A stretch of 54,525 nucleotides of DNA from Bacteroidales bacterium (lineage in GTDB: Bacteria; Bacteroidota; Bacteroidia; Bacteroidales; UBA4417): contig JAURYB010000138.1 in NCBI GenBank assembly GCA_030654075.1, forward strand, positions 1 to 54,525, written 5' to 3'. The position numbers and the translations under genes were made by a program. Positions 26,544 through 35,103 of this stretch are shown in pieces (the first letter of the stretch is position 1; each line of letters starts with the position of its first letter). The notes under the pieces are model-generated. The model saw only the letters and a program-made list of their open reading frames with translations, was not told the DNA's origin and searched no databases.

Positions 26544-27047
26544 TTATTCCTTCGCCATTTCTACCAGCGTTTCCCCGGCAACTCTGTAAACCGTCCAGTC
26601 GTCCAACGCTTTTGCGCCCAGGCCTTTGTAAAAACAAATAGAAGGTTCGTTCCAGTCGAGGCAAGCCCATTCCAGTCGGCCGCAATCCCGGTCAACGGCT
26701 AATTTTGCAAGATGCTTTAACATTATTTTGCCAAACCCCTTCCCCCGCATTTCAGGGATGATATACAAATCCTCAAGGTAAATTCCGGCTTGCCCTAAAA
26801 AGGTTGAATAGTTGTGAAAAAATAACATAAAACCAACCGGTTCGCCGCCAAATTCACCTATAAACACTTCGGCCATTTTTTGTTTAAACAGGGTTTTGCG
26901 TAGTTTCTCTTCAGTAGCAACTACTTGGTGGCTGAGTTTTTCGTATTCGCCCAATCCTTTAATAAACTGAAGGATAAGTTTAACATCGCTTTCTTCGGCA
27001 GAGCGAATATTAAATCGTTCAAGTAACATATTATCAAATTCTTCCAT
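26544..27047 (-). CDS. GNAT-family N-acetyltransferase (diamine acetyltransferase-like)
   Basis: 167 residues, the normal length for the family. The opening I-R-S-A-E-E-S-D-V-K-L-I-L-Q-F-I-K-G-L-G-E-Y-E-K-L resembles spermidine/diamine acetyltransferase relatives. The acetyl-CoA loop is seen as R-G-K-G-F-G-K-I-M-L-K-H-L (about 107-119), after L-E-D-L-Y-I-I-P-E. The late motif W-N-E-P-S-I-C-F-Y-K-G-L-G-A is also typical. It should transfer acetyl groups to a small amine in the cytoplasm. The ATG at 27047 is used; a second Met at codon 8 is possible. It is a single gene, divergent from the YgiQ gene. Confidence 0.9.
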   Translation of the reverse strand: MEEFDNMLLERFNIRSAEESDVKLILQFIKGLGEYEKLSHQVVATEEKLRKTLFKQKMAEVFIGEFGGEPVGFMLFFHNYSTFLGQAGIYLEDLYIIPEMRGKGFGKIMLKHLAKLAVDRDCGRLEWACLDWNEPSICFYKGLGAKALDDWTVYRVAGETLVEMAKE

Positions 27048-27254
27048 AAATTAACTGGTTATTTTTTTGTTATTTTTAAAACACAAAAGGTACAAAAGGT
27101 TAATGCTGACGATTCTTTTGTGCCTTTTGTGGTTCTTTTACGGGCAGAACAAATACGGGGAAAATTATTGAATATTTATTTAAATCCGGGAAAATAGAGA
27201 TTATTGAACTGCGACCTCAATATCTACAAAGGTAGCCGATATTCGCTCAATCCG

Positions 27255-27262
27255 TATCTTTG
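27255..27262 (+). promoter_or_regulatory. Bacteroidota -7 box (TATCTTTG) upstream of the YgiQ gene
   Basis: TATCTTTG matches the Bacteroidota -7 consensus TAnnTTTG exactly and lies 20 bases before the ATG at 27282. The expected -33 TTTG (27232-27235) is not conserved. Transcription would begin near 27269, which rules out a longer N-terminus starting at the TTG at 27204. Confidence 0.55.
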
Positions 27263-27281
27263 CAGAAATTTTCAAATCCTA

Positions 27282-29123
27282 ATGGATCAACTCCCTCTGA
27301 AATCCTGGCTTCCGATTACACGCGATGAAATGCTTGCCCATGGATGGGATGAAGTGGATGTGGTGATTATTTCGGGAGATGCCTACGTCGATCATCCTGC
27401 GTTTGGAACTGCAGTGATTGCCAGGGTAATCGAAAATGCAGGGTTCTCCGTTGCCATTGTTCCACAACCCAACTGGAAAGACGACCTACGGGATTTCCGC
27501 AAGTTCGGTAAACCCAGGCTTTGTTTTGCAGTTGCTGCCGGAAATATGGACAGCATGGTGAATCATTACACTGCCGGCAAACGGCTGCGTTCCGATGATG
27601 CGTACACGCCGGGTGGAAAAGCCGGATTTCGTCCTGATTATGCCACGGTAGTTTATACACAAATCCTGAAAAAAATATATCCCGATGTCCCTGTCGTAAT
27701 TGGTGGTATCGAAGCTAGTATGCGGCGGTTGGCTCATTACGATTACTGGTCGGATACGCTGAAACCGTCCATACTGATTGGTAGCGGTGCCGATCTGCTG
27801 GTTTATGGCATGGCTGAAAAAGCTATTATCGAGGTTTTGAAAAGGCTGAATGAAAATCCTGAAGTGGGTTGGATTACGGATATTCCTCAAACCGGTTTTG
27901 TTGTGCCCGATGCAGCTGTCAAGGATTTTGACAACAAGGCAAATTCGATCACACTTCCTTCGTACACAGCTTGCCTTAAAGACAAAAAAGCCTTTGGCGA
28001 ATCCTTCAAACATATTGAACAGGAAAGCAATAAAGCTTCAGCGAAAAGACTTATTCAACCCTCGGGTGAAAAAGCTGTGATTATCAATCCTCCTTTCCCG
28101 TTAATGACTTCCAAAGAACTGGATGCCGTTTACGCTTTGCCTTACACGCGACTTCCACATCCAAAATACAAAAAGCGTGGCACGGTGCCAGCTTACGAAA
28201 TGATACGACATTCGGTTACAATGCACCGCGGCTGTTTTGGCGGTTGCGCCTTTTGTACCTTGAGCGCGCACCAGGGCAAATTTATTTCGAGCCGTTCGGA
28301 GAAATCAATTCTTAACGAAGTGAAAGCCATTACCGAAATGCCCGACTTCAGCGGAAATGTCTCCGACCTCGGCGGTCCATCGGCTAATATGTACAAGATG
28401 CAGGGTTTCGACCTGGATATGTGCGAGAAATGCAAGCGGCCTTCCTGCATTTTCCCTTCCATTTGTAATAACCTGAATACCGATCACAAACCATTGACTG
28501 CATTGTACAAACAGGCAGCTGCAATTAAAGGTATCAAAAAGATTTATGTTGGAAGTGGCATTCGCTACGATATGCTGACAGGCCGCAGTGCCGAAGATGA
28601 TAAACGCTTTGGCTTAACGGATTATACCCGCAACCTGGTAAAAAACCATGTATCCGGCAGGCTGAAAGTAGCGCCTGAACATACCAGCGATCATATCCTG
28701 AAAATTATGCGGAAGCCTTCATTCAAATTGTTTCATCAGTTCAAGCAAACATTTGATAAGCTAAACCAGCAGGAAGGACTCAAACAGCAAATTATTCCTT
28801 ATTTTATCTCAAGTCATCCGGGAAGTGATCTTACTGATATGGCTCATTTGGCCTGCGAAACAAAGGAACTTGGTTTTCAGCTTGAACAGGTCCAGGATTT
28901 TACACCTACACCTCTGACCCTGGCAAGCGCCATTTATTATTCTGGAATTCACCCGTACACCGGCGAGCAGGTATTTACAGCCCGAAGCCGCCAGGAAAAG
29001 GAAGATCAAAGGAAGTTTTTCTTCTGGTATAAACCTGAGAACCGGCAGTGGATAAGGCAATCGCTGGCAAGAATGGGGGAGGCTGGTTTGGCGGATCGGT
29101 TGCTTGGAGGAAAGGGTCGATAA
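27282..29123 (+). CDS. YgiQ-family radical SAM protein
   Basis: 613 residues from the ATG at 27282 (M-D-Q-L-P-L-K-S-W-L-P-I-T). The -7 box at 27255 excludes a longer start. An N-terminal domain with H-P-A-F-G-T-A-V-I-A-R-V-I-E (B12-binding-fold-like) is followed by I-G-G-I-E-A-S-M-R-R-L-A-H-Y-D-Y-W. The radical SAM cluster motif is R-G-C-F-G-G-C-A-F-C (CxxxCxxC, about nt 28230-28258). A second cysteine group (C-E-K-C-K-R-P-S-C) and R-L-K-V-A-P-E-H-T-S follow. The length and order match YgiQ/UPF0313 proteins. The family is widespread but its reaction is unknown. A tail rich in basic residues ends the protein. It is transcribed alone. Confidence 0.93.
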   Translation: MDQLPLKSWLPITRDEMLAHGWDEVDVVIISGDAYVDHPAFGTAVIARVIENAGFSVAIVPQPNWKDDLRDFRKFGKPRLCFAVAAGNMDSMVNHYTAGKRLRSDDAYTPGGKAGFRPDYATVVYTQILKKIYPDVPVVIGGIEASMRRLAHYDYWSDTLKPSILIGSGADLLVYGMAEKAIIEVLKRLNENPEVGWITDIPQTGFVVPDAAVKDFDNKANSITLPSYTACLKDKKAFGESFKHIEQESNKASAKRLIQPSGEKAVIINPPFPLMTSKELDAVYALPYTRLPHPKYKKRGTVPAYEMIRHSVTMHRGCFGGCAFCTLSAHQGKFISSRSEKSILNEVKAITEMPDFSGNVSDLGGPSANMYKMQGFDLDMCEKCKRPSCIFPSICNNLNTDHKPLTALYKQAAAIKGIKKIYVGSGIRYDMLTGRSAEDDKRFGLTDYTRNLVKNHVSGRLKVAPEHTSDHILKIMRKPSFKLFHQFKQTFDKLNQQEGLKQQIIPYFISSHPGSDLTDMAHLACETKELGFQLEQVQDFTPTPLTLASAIYYSGIHPYTGEQVFTARSRQEKEDQRKFFFWYKPENRQWIRQSLARMGEAGLADRLLGGKGR

Positions 29124-29189
29124 GATAATTATTGCCATCTGTACATGATGATTTCGTTTTTACTTTTAACATCACGATTTGAGCTTGGG

Positions 29190-29310
29190 TTGACAAGATA
29201 CCCCAAACTCCGGCGGGGCTTTTTGAAAACGAGAATTTATTTGTACTTTGAAAGTTACATTTTGAAAGTTAAACTTTATGTTGACAAGTGACCCCAAACC
29301 CCGGAGGAGG
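29190..29310. repeat. Imperfect direct repeat TTGACAAG..CCCCAAAC
   Basis: A ~30-bp sequence occurs at 29190-29220 and again at 29281-29310, 91 bp apart. Both have TTGACAAG, then ACCCCAAAC, then CCGG and a G-run. The first copy can pair CCCC (29201-29204) with GGGG (29215-29218) before CTTTTT and may act as the YgiQ gene terminator. A truncated echo, GGGGTTGACAAGG, occurs near 32928. Confidence 0.55.
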
Positions 29311-29366
29311 TTATTGTCGACGAGCATTTCTGGCAGGAAGTATAATTCCACTCAATGCAAAGAATC

Positions 29367-29397
29367 TTTCCCCTTAAGATGAAAATCTGTACCTTTA
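29367..29397 (+). promoter_or_regulatory. Bacteroidota-type promoter of the GMP reductase gene
   Basis: TTTC (29367-29370), a 19-base spacer and TACCTTTA (29390-29397) match the Bacteroidota consensus TTTG-N19-TAnnTTTG with one mismatch in each box and exact spacing. Transcription would begin about 15 bases before the ATG at 29419. Confidence 0.5.
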
Positions 29398-29418
29398 CCG
29401 TCTCAAACTAAAAATATA

Positions 29419-30468
29419 ATGCGAATAGAATATGATATAAAATTAGGATTTAAAGATGTGATGTTCAGGCCGAAACGTTCAACGCTGAGCAGCAGGTCGC
29501 AGGTAAAACTAGAACGCACTTTCAGGCTGAAACACACGAATACCGAATGGTCAGGAGTCCCGATAATGGCTGCCAATATGGATACTGTGGGTACTTTTGA
29601 AATGGCGCTTGCATTGTTCGATAAGAAATTATTTACAGCTATTCATAAACACTACTCCCTGGCTGAGTGGAATATTTTTATGACGAAGGCTCCAAAGGGA
29701 ATTGAAAATTTTATTGCCCTAAGCTCAGGTACAGGAACTCATGATTTGGAAAAAATTGTGCAGGTTATTAACGCTAATCCAAAGCTTCGGTTTATTTGCA
29801 TTGATGTTGCCAATGGTTATTCCGAACATTTTGTTGCCTTTGTGAAGAAAACAAGGACGAAATTTCATGATAAAGTTATTATTGCAGGAAACGTCGTTAC
29901 AGGCGAAATGGTTGAAGAACTTTTACTGGCAGGCGCTGATATTATCAAAGTGGGAATCGGACCAGGTTCGGTTTGCACAACCAGGGTAAAAACCGGAGTA
30001 GGTTACCCGCAACTCTCTGCAATTATTGAATGTGCCGACGCTGCCCACGGTCTGGGAGGCCAGATTATCAGCGATGGTGGTTGCAGTACGCCCGGTGATG
30101 TGGCAAAAGCTTTCGGTGCCGGAGCCGATTTCGTAATGCTTGGCGGCATGCTGGCCGGACACGACGAAAGCGGAGGCGAACTGATCGAGAAAAACGGCAA
30201 AAAAGTAAAACAGTTTTATGGCATGAGTTCCACAACAGCCATGGACAAACATGCCGGCGGAGTAGCCGATTACCGCGCCAGCGAAGGCAAAACCGTTGAA
30301 GTGCCTTACCGCGGGCAGGTTGAAAATACATTGCTCGATATATTAGGCGGCATACGAAGTACTTGCACCTATGTAGGAGCTTCGCAACTGAAAGAACTTA
30401 CGAAAAGGACAACTTTTATCCGGGTTGCGGAACAGGAAAACAGGGTTTATACGGAGGATAATAGTTAA
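29419..30468 (+). CDS. guaC: GMP reductase
   Basis: 349 residues. It belongs to the IMPDH/GMPR TIM-barrel family, lacks CBS domains, and has the length of enterobacterial and animal GMP reductase. The nucleotide-binding and catalytic loop [11 protein letters not shown] has the catalytic Cys at residue 186. Also seen are M-A-A-N-M-D-T-V-G (50-58), [15 protein letters not shown], and G-M-S-S-T-T-A-M with the R-A-S-E-G-K-T-V flap. The enzyme converts GMP to IMP with NADPH and release of ammonia, balancing purine pools in the cytoplasm. It is a single gene with a good promoter in front and a strong terminator behind. Confidence 0.96.
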   Translation: MRIEYDIKLGFKDVMFRPKRSTLSSRSQVKLERTFRLKHTNTEWSGVPIMAANMDTVGTFEMALALFDKKLFTAIHKHYSLAEWNIFMTKAPKGIENFIALSSGTGTHDLEKIVQVINANPKLRFICIDVANGYSEHFVAFVKKTRTKFHDKVIIAGNVVTGEMVEELLLAGADIIKVGIGPGSVCTTRVKTGVGYPQLSAIIECADAAHGLGGQIISDGGCSTPGDVAKAFGAGADFVMLGGMLAGHDESGGELIEKNGKKVKQFYGMSSTTAMDKHAGGVADYRASEGKTVEVPYRGQVENTLLDILGGIRSTCTYVGASQLKELTKRTTFIRVAEQENRVYTEDNS

Positions 30469-30508
30469 TCGTTAATAGAAAATAGAAAATAGTTGATCGA
30501 AAACAGTG

Positions 30509-30543
30509 AAATCCCCGCTGCTGAGAAGTGACGGGGATTTTTT
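30509..30543 (+). terminator. Rho-independent terminator after guaC
   Basis: AAATCCCCG (30509-30517) pairs perfectly with CGGGGATTT (30532-30540), a 9-bp stem with a 14-base loop, followed by TTT. It lies 41 bp after the guaC stop codon. Confidence 0.85.
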
Positions 30544-30593
30544 AAATATTTAGTATGAATAGAAAGTTATAAGTTCGTTAAATTCTAAGAAGT

Positions 30594-31073
30594 ATGAGTA
30601 ATCTGATCCCAATCTGGAAGTATATAGAAGATGCGCTTCAAACTAACCAGCTCGCAGTTTTGGCTACAGTTAGCGAGGATCAGCCACACGCAAGCCTGAT
30701 TGCCTTTACACCTTTTGAGGGTTTCCACCAGCTTATATTTGCTACATATCGCAATACGCATAAGTTTCGCAACCTGGCAGTTAACGGAAAAGTTGCAGTG
30801 CTTATCGAAGGTAAAAACGAAGAGAAATCGGGCATCCAAAACGGTTTCGTAATAACTGCTTATGGGGTTGCAGATGAAATAAGCCTGGAAGCAACTAACA
30901 TTGCCTTGCAGGCTCATCTTCAAAAATACCCGGAACTGCTAAGTTTCACAAGTGAACCGGATTGCGCCCTCATCCTGGTTAAAGTTGAAAACTACCAGGT
31001 GGTACAGGGAATTGATAATGTAGTGTGGTGCACTGTTGATGATTTGGATAAATCGAAAAACGGAATGAAATAG
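30594..31073 (+). CDS. Pyridoxamine 5'-phosphate oxidase-like flavin-binding protein
   Basis: 159 residues. It has the split-barrel pattern of the PNPOx-like family: N-Q-L-A-V-L-A-T-V-S-E-D-Q-P-H-A-S-L-I-A-F near the N-terminus, then L-I-F-A-T-Y-R-N-T-H-K-F-R-N-L-A-V-N-G-K-V-A-V-L-I. Members bind FMN or F420 and reduce small substrates or bind heme. The true PdxH motifs are not complete, so this is probably not the pyridoxal-phosphate biosynthetic enzyme. It is a free-standing gene between the guaC terminator and an acetyltransferase remnant. Confidence 0.85.
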   Translation: MSNLIPIWKYIEDALQTNQLAVLATVSEDQPHASLIAFTPFEGFHQLIFATYRNTHKFRNLAVNGKVAVLIEGKNEEKSGIQNGFVITAYGVADEISLEATNIALQAHLQKYPELLSFTSEPDCALILVKVENYQVVQGIDNVVWCTVDDLDKSKNGMK

Positions 31074-31129
31074 GCTGCAACTTAAAATCACTATTTGTCT
31101 GGCATAAACAAAAAAAAAGGATCAGACCA

Positions 31130-31592
31130 ATGACTTCCCAGAACAGCGCTCGGGTTCTTGAGATTTATAAAATTGGAATTGATACCCGAAACGCTACATT
31201 AGAAACCGAAGTTCCTTCCTGGCCGGATTGCGACAGCAGGCATTTGCATCATTCACGATTCGTATATTTTGAGAAAGAAACTGTAGTTGGATAGGCCGCA
31301 ATATCAGCAGTTTAGGCACGTCCGGTATATACATGCGTAGCTGAGGCTAGCATATTTGTCGACACAGATTATATTGCAAAGGGAATTGGTTCGCAGCTTT
31401 TGAATAAAGTGATTCAATCATCAGAGGAGAATGGTATATGGACATTAAATTCCAGTGTATTTCCCGAAAACCAGGCCCCGCTGAAACTCCATGAGAAATT
31501 TGGATTTCGGATAATCGGCTTTAAATAAAAAGCTGCCAAACTCGATAACAAAATGGCGAAATACAATTTTACTGGAGAGACGGAGTAAAACC
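31130..31592 (+). pseudogene. Decayed phosphinothricin-acetyltransferase-like GNAT gene
   Basis: From the ATG at 31130 the frame reads I-Y-K-I-G-I-D-T-R-N-A-T-L-E-T-E-V-P-S-W, then H-S-R-F-V-Y-F-E-K-E-T-V-V-G, then a TAG at 31292 where family members have Trp. It continues A-A-I-S-A-V, then a second TAG at 31313. G-I-G-S-Q-L-L-N-K-V-I (acetyl-CoA loop), N-G-I-W-T-L, F-P-E-N-Q-A-P-L-K-L-H-E-K-F-G-F-R-I-I-G follow, then a TAA at 31526. The family's final N-T-I-L-L-E-R-R-S is present one frame over (31560-31586), so a frameshift lies at about 31529-31559. Intact relatives are about 160-170 residues. All parts are still recognisable, so the decay is recent. No product is expected. Confidence 0.88.
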
Positions 31593-31718
31593 CAAAATTT
31601 GAATAATCAGAGTTCAGACCACTAAATAAGTCTCCGACTCAACAAAACAAGGCATTCGACACAATTTCTGCTGGCTGGAAAAACAATATTTCCGTAACTT
31701 GCTCGCCAAATCCTGTTT

Positions 31719-32891
31719 ATGACCACTACCCTACCCTTATCCAAATCGCCACGGCTGGAAGTTGTTGATGCATTGCGCGGTTTTGCTATTATGGCTATTA
31801 TGTTGCTGCACAATCTTGAGCATTTCGATTTTTATTATTCGCCGGAATATCTACCAGGCTGGATGAAAGTTCTGGATAAAGGAATCTGGGATACGTTATT
31901 TTTCCTGTTTTCGGGAAAAACATATGCCATTTTTGCCTTACTGTTTGGGCTCACTTTCTACATCATGTTTTCGAACCAGGCAAAGAAAGGAAAAGATTTC
32001 CGGGGCCGATTTTTATGGAGATCTTTTCTTCTGCTGATATTCGGTGTAATAAATTCTATGTTTTACCAGGGTGACATACTGCTGTTTTATGCGGTGTTGG
32101 GCGTTTCGTTGGTAGTGGTTTGCAAATGGAGCGATAAAGCAGTTCTGATAACAGCCATAATCCTGTTGCTGCAGCCGCTTGAATGGATCAAGCTGGTTCA
32201 GATTGTTAATGATCCTGCGTTTGTAGCTACGGATCCCTTGTCGTGGACTTATTTTGGCAAAATGGAAGGATATATTACCGGCAGTTCATTCCTGGATCTT
32301 GTAAAAGGTAACCTCATAAACGGTAAAACTGCCGTAATCTTATGGACCTACGAAAACGGAAGAATACTTCAGACCCCGGTTATTTTTATGCTGGGAATGC
32401 TGTTAGGCCGGAGTAATCTGTTCGCTCCTTCTGAGGCAGGCAAAAAGTTCTGGAAAAAAGTATTGGGTTTTGCTGTTTCACTTTTTGCGGTTCTGTTTAC
32501 TGTTAAAATGATCATCCCAACCTTAATTCCAAGGGAAGCTACTGCCGGTGAACTGAATATAATAATAACCAGCCTGGCGAATTTTGCATTTATGTTTGTT
32601 TGGGTTGCCACATTTGTGCTTGTGTTTCAGAAAAAAGCAATACACCGCATATTAACCAAACTGGAAGTATTTGGCAAAATGAGCCTTACCAATTATGTAA
32701 TGCAATCCATCGTTGGTTCCTTTATTTATTATGGATTTGGGCTTGGGCTTTATAAGTATACCGGGGCAACCATGAGCCTGTTTATAGGCATTCTGTTATT
32801 TCTTCTTCAAATTACTTTTTGCCGCTGGTGGATGAAATCGCATACGCATGGGCCGTTGGAGGGGATTTGGCATAAGTTGACTTGGATTTAG
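31719..32891 (+). CDS. DUF418 (YeiB-like) membrane protein
   Basis: 390 residues. The opening P-R-L-E-V-V-D-A-L-R-G-F-A-I-M-A-I-M-L-L-H-N is the family signature. About eight to ten membrane helices follow, with F-S-G-K-T-Y-A-I-F-A-L-L-F-G and the C-terminal DUF418 domain (F-G-K-M-S-L-T-N-Y-V-M-Q-S-I). The fold is related to membrane acyltransferases, but no biochemical function is established. It stands alone downstream of the acetyltransferase remnant, and its start ATG follows 93 bp after the remnant's last in-frame stop. Confidence 0.9.
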   Translation: MTTTLPLSKSPRLEVVDALRGFAIMAIMLLHNLEHFDFYYSPEYLPGWMKVLDKGIWDTLFFLFSGKTYAIFALLFGLTFYIMFSNQAKKGKDFRGRFLWRSFLLLIFGVINSMFYQGDILLFYAVLGVSLVVVCKWSDKAVLITAIILLLQPLEWIKLVQIVNDPAFVATDPLSWTYFGKMEGYITGSSFLDLVKGNLINGKTAVILWTYENGRILQTPVIFMLGMLLGRSNLFAPSEAGKKFWKKVLGFAVSLFAVLFTVKMIIPTLIPREATAGELNIIITSLANFAFMFVWVATFVLVFQKKAIHRILTKLEVFGKMSLTNYVMQSIVGSFIYYGFGLGLYKYTGATMSLFIGILLFLLQITFCRWWMKSHTHGPLEGIWHKLTWI

Positions 32892-33008
32892 GGGAGATTG
32901 AGGTTTATGAGGTTTTGGGGTTGACAAGGCGAAGCGGAGACTTGGCGAGGGAGCGAATGGGCGATGGAGCGAGGGGGCACTTCGGCTCCGCTCAGTGCCC
33001 GACAACAA

Positions 33009-33085
33009 GAAACCTGAAACCAGAAACTTGAAACCAGAAACCTGAAACCAGAAACCTGAAACTTGAAACCTGAAACCAGAAACCT
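33009..33085. repeat. Heptanucleotide tandem repeat, 11 units of GAAACCW
   Basis: Eleven head-to-tail 7-base units run from 33009 to 33085. Each is GAAACCT, GAAACCA or the variant GAAACTT, with T- and A-ending units largely alternating. It lies between the DUF418 gene and the small membrane protein gene, where the 261-bp spacer also holds GC-richer sequence such as GGCGAAGCGG. The unit is not a multiple of three, and copy number could vary between strains. Confidence 0.9.
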
Positions 33086-33152
33086 GGAAAAGATTACTTT
33101 TACTTCAGAGAACAATATCCCCTCGCATTGGTTTATTAAAAAAAGGTTCATA

Positions 33153-33461
33153 ATGCAGAAAAACTGGAAATTTAAAACCGGAATATTTTTAATAATCCTT
33201 TCCACCTTACTATTCACATCTTTACTTGCTGTTCCGTTTTTGGATGTTGCCGGTAAAACGAAAATTACTATCAGCACAATAGCGGTTATACTGGGCGAAA
33301 TAACTTTCTGGGTTGGGGGTATACTTCTTGGAAAAGAGCTTTTCAATAAATACAAATCATATTTAAATCCGATGAACTGGTTTAAAAAGAAAACAGTTCC
33401 AGTTCCAGTTAAGGATTCTGCAACCAGTGAAAATACAGTATGTCAGACTCAGGAATTTTAA
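33153..33461 (+). CDS. Small membrane protein with two hydrophobic segments
   Basis: 102 residues from the ATG at 33153. A longer reading would begin at a TTG within the heptamer repeat and is unlikely. Two membrane helices are clear (about residues 8-28 and 40-62), separated by V-A-G-K-T-K-I-T-I-S. The second includes F-W-V-G-G-I-L-L-G-K-E-L. A basic region (K-Y-K-S-Y-L-N-P-M-N-W-F-K-K-K) follows. It resembles small proteins annotated as transporter-suppressor-like in related genomes, but I cannot assign a function. It ends 9 bp before the YdeI/OmpD-like gene, so they are probably co-transcribed. Confidence 0.75.
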   Translation: MQKNWKFKTGIFLIILSTLLFTSLLAVPFLDVAGKTKITISTIAVILGEITFWVGGILLGKELFNKYKSYLNPMNWFKKKTVPVPVKDSATSENTVCQTQEF

Positions 33462-33470
33462 TCCGGATCA

Positions 33471-34073
33471 ATGGCCGCAATTAATAAAAACGTTTCTGAT
33501 AAACCGGATTTACCTGTCATTCCCTTTGTTTCTCAACAGGTATGGGAACAATGGCTTGAGCAGAATCATGCAATTTCGAAAGGTATCTGGCTTCAGATGT
33601 TCAAAAAGAGTTCAGGAATTGCTTCAGTCAACTACGCTGAAGCTTTGGATGTAGCCCTGTGTTATGGCTGGATCGATGGCCAATTGAAATCTATCGATGA
33701 GCTTTCGTATATGCAGCGGTTTACACCCCGCCGACCAAGAAGTATCTGGTCGAAACGGAATATCGAGCATATTGCCCGGCTCACAAATGAAGGACGGATG
33801 AAACCCGCCGGTATCAAGGAAGCAGAAGCAGCAAAATCCGATGGTCGCTGGGAAGTTGCCTACGACGGGCAGGGAACGATGAGCTTGCCTTCTGATTTCC
33901 AGGAAGTACTTTTAAAAAATGAAAAAGCACTTGCCTTTTATGAATCCCTGAATAAAGCCAATAAGTACGCCATCGCCTGGCGGATCCAAACCGCTAAAAG
34001 ATCTGAAACCAGGGAGAAACGGATAAAAGAGATTCTTGAGATGCTGGGAAGAGAAGAGAAATTCCATATGTGA
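33471..34073 (+). CDS. YdeI/OmpD-associated family protein
   Basis: 200 residues, cytoplasmic, no signal peptide. The diagnostic pattern is W-E-Q-W-L-E-Q-N-H, G-I-W-L-Q-M-F-K-K, Y-A-E-A-L-D-V-A-L-C-Y-G-W-I-D-G-Q and R-F-T-P-R-R-P-R-S-I-W-S-K-R-N. A C-terminal helical part includes R-E-K-R-I-K-E-I-L-E-M-L. Members have been linked to bacteriocin protection and OmpD-associated phenotypes, but the molecular activity is unknown. It follows the small membrane protein gene after 9 bp. Confidence 0.88.
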   Translation: MAAINKNVSDKPDLPVIPFVSQQVWEQWLEQNHAISKGIWLQMFKKSSGIASVNYAEALDVALCYGWIDGQLKSIDELSYMQRFTPRRPRSIWSKRNIEHIARLTNEGRMKPAGIKEAEAAKSDGRWEVAYDGQGTMSLPSDFQEVLLKNEKALAFYESLNKANKYAIAWRIQTAKRSETREKRIKEILEMLGREEKFHM

Positions 34074-34104
34074 TACTATTTTCAAAACAACAGAATTGAT
34101 ATTA

Positions 34105-34135
34105 TTTTCATATTTCAAGGTTTTATGTACATTTG
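34105..34135 (+). promoter_or_regulatory. Bacteroidota-type promoter of the MORN gene
   Basis: TTTT (34105-34108), 19 bases, then TACATTTG (34128-34135), an exact TAnnTTTG -7 box. Transcription would begin near 34142, which favours the ATG at 34160 over an upstream TTG at 34133. Confidence 0.6.
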
Positions 34136-34159
34136 ACCAACTTTTATATGAAAAATATT

Positions 34160-34858
34160 ATGAAAAAATCAGGATCAAAACACATCCAGCTTTTAGTATT
34201 TATTCTTTTATCCTTTATCCCTTATTCATATTCCCAGGAAGGCGGCGCTGAGTGCAAAGTGTTATTAAAAGGGATTTCCGGTTCGTACAAAGGCGATTGC
34301 AAGGACGGGCTGGCGAATGGCAAAGGCACTGCCACCGGAGAAGATTCATATACCGGCGCTTTTCTGAACGGTTTACCCGAAGGCAAAGGTGTTTATAAAT
34401 ATAAAAACGGCAACATGTTTTCAGGTTACTGGAAAAACGGGCTTAAAAATGGCAGAGGGGAATTTAAAAGCCTGGTTAACGGGAAAGCTACTCTTATCAA
34501 AGGCTATTGGAAAGACGGAGATTATGCCGGAATTTCAGAACCTGACGAAGAATACAGGATTACCAAGCTCACTGCCATCGAAAACTATACTATAAAGAAT
34601 GTGAAAGGTGACCAGAACTTCATTGAAGTTTCATTTGAAAAAGTAAATAAAAAGTACGTCCCCCGCGACCTGGAAGTTACCTTATCTTCAGGATATAAAA
34701 TTGAGCAAAACAAGAAAATAATTATTCAGAATTATAATTTCCCTGTGAACTGCGACTTGCATTTCACAATCCCGATTACAGGTGGAGTCAGGCAATGCAA
34801 TCTCGCATTTACGATATATAAACCAGGAAAAATCGAGGTTTTTATTTCGAATAATTAA
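34160..34858 (+). CDS. Secreted MORN-repeat protein
   Basis: 232 residues from the ATG at 34160; the in-frame ATG at 34148 is the alternative. A signal peptide (about 1-25, ending Y-S-Y-S-Q) precedes about four MORN repeats of roughly 23 residues, with Y-K-G-D-C-K-D-G-L-A-N-G-K-G, Y-T-G-A-F-L-N-G-L-P-E-G-K-G and F-S-G-Y-W-K-N-G-L-K-N-G-R-G. A C-terminal beta-rich domain of about 90 residues, which I do not recognise, follows. MORN arrays often bind membranes or proteins. Placement is periplasmic or outer membrane. It has its own promoter, so it is probably not part of the operon to its left. Confidence 0.85.
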   Translation: MKKSGSKHIQLLVFILLSFIPYSYSQEGGAECKVLLKGISGSYKGDCKDGLANGKGTATGEDSYTGAFLNGLPEGKGVYKYKNGNMFSGYWKNGLKNGRGEFKSLVNGKATLIKGYWKDGDYAGISEPDEEYRITKLTAIENYTIKNVKGDQNFIEVSFEKVNKKYVPRDLEVTLSSGYKIEQNKKIIIQNYNFPVNCDLHFTIPITGGVRQCNLAFTIYKPGKIEVFISNN

Positions 34859-35020
34859 GTCAGTGAGACTATATTTTCAGGAACGAGAGTGTACTGAAAT
34901 TATGTAGTCGAACTGATCCCGAGCGATGGTTGGTGAGCCTGCCGAAGCAAGTCGGGGGATCTCCCAGGTTTTATTCCTCGCCCCTTGGGGCAAAATTGAA
35001 AAGAAATCCTTTTGATGATA

Positions 35021-35041
35021 CCTCGTCAGCTTGCAGCGAGG
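35021..35041. repeat. REP-like hairpin (CCTCG ... CGAGG)
   Basis: CCTCG (35021-35025) pairs with CGAGG (35037-35041) around a GCTTGC-containing loop. A CCCCTTGGGG palindrome lies just before it (34981-34990). Both are in the 245-bp convergent spacer after the MORN gene and look like the short intergenic palindromes common in Bacteroidota. Confidence 0.45.
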
Positions 35042-35103
35042 AAGTTCATTATTTCTTCCTTTTTATACTTTCCCTCAAAATGAAGGTTTAAGCATTTCGG
35101 GCT

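Noticed and set aside
26544..27047. The GNAT gene as the functional copy of the decayed acetyltransferase at 31130
   Set aside because: They belong to different branches: one has diamine-acetyltransferase-like motifs, while the remnant has the phosphinothricin-acetyltransferase pattern.
27204..27281. Longer YgiQ start at a TTG
   Set aside because: A perfect -7 box at 27255-27262 lies inside the proposed extension, and family members begin near the M-D-Q-L-P-L-K-S-W-L-P start.
27486..28013. A 175-codon minus-strand frame inside the YgiQ gene
   Set aside because: Antisense of a conserved radical SAM gene, with no ribosome site or domain.
31292..31315. The two in-frame TAG codons could be read through (recoding or selenocysteine-like suppression)
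   Set aside because: The first TAG replaces a Trp codon and the frame later has a TAA and a frameshift, so mutational decay is simpler. No suppressor tRNA is seen.
33009..33085. CRISPR-like appearance of the repeat array
   Set aside because: The unit is 7 bases with no spacers, and no cas genes are present. It is a simple tandem repeat.
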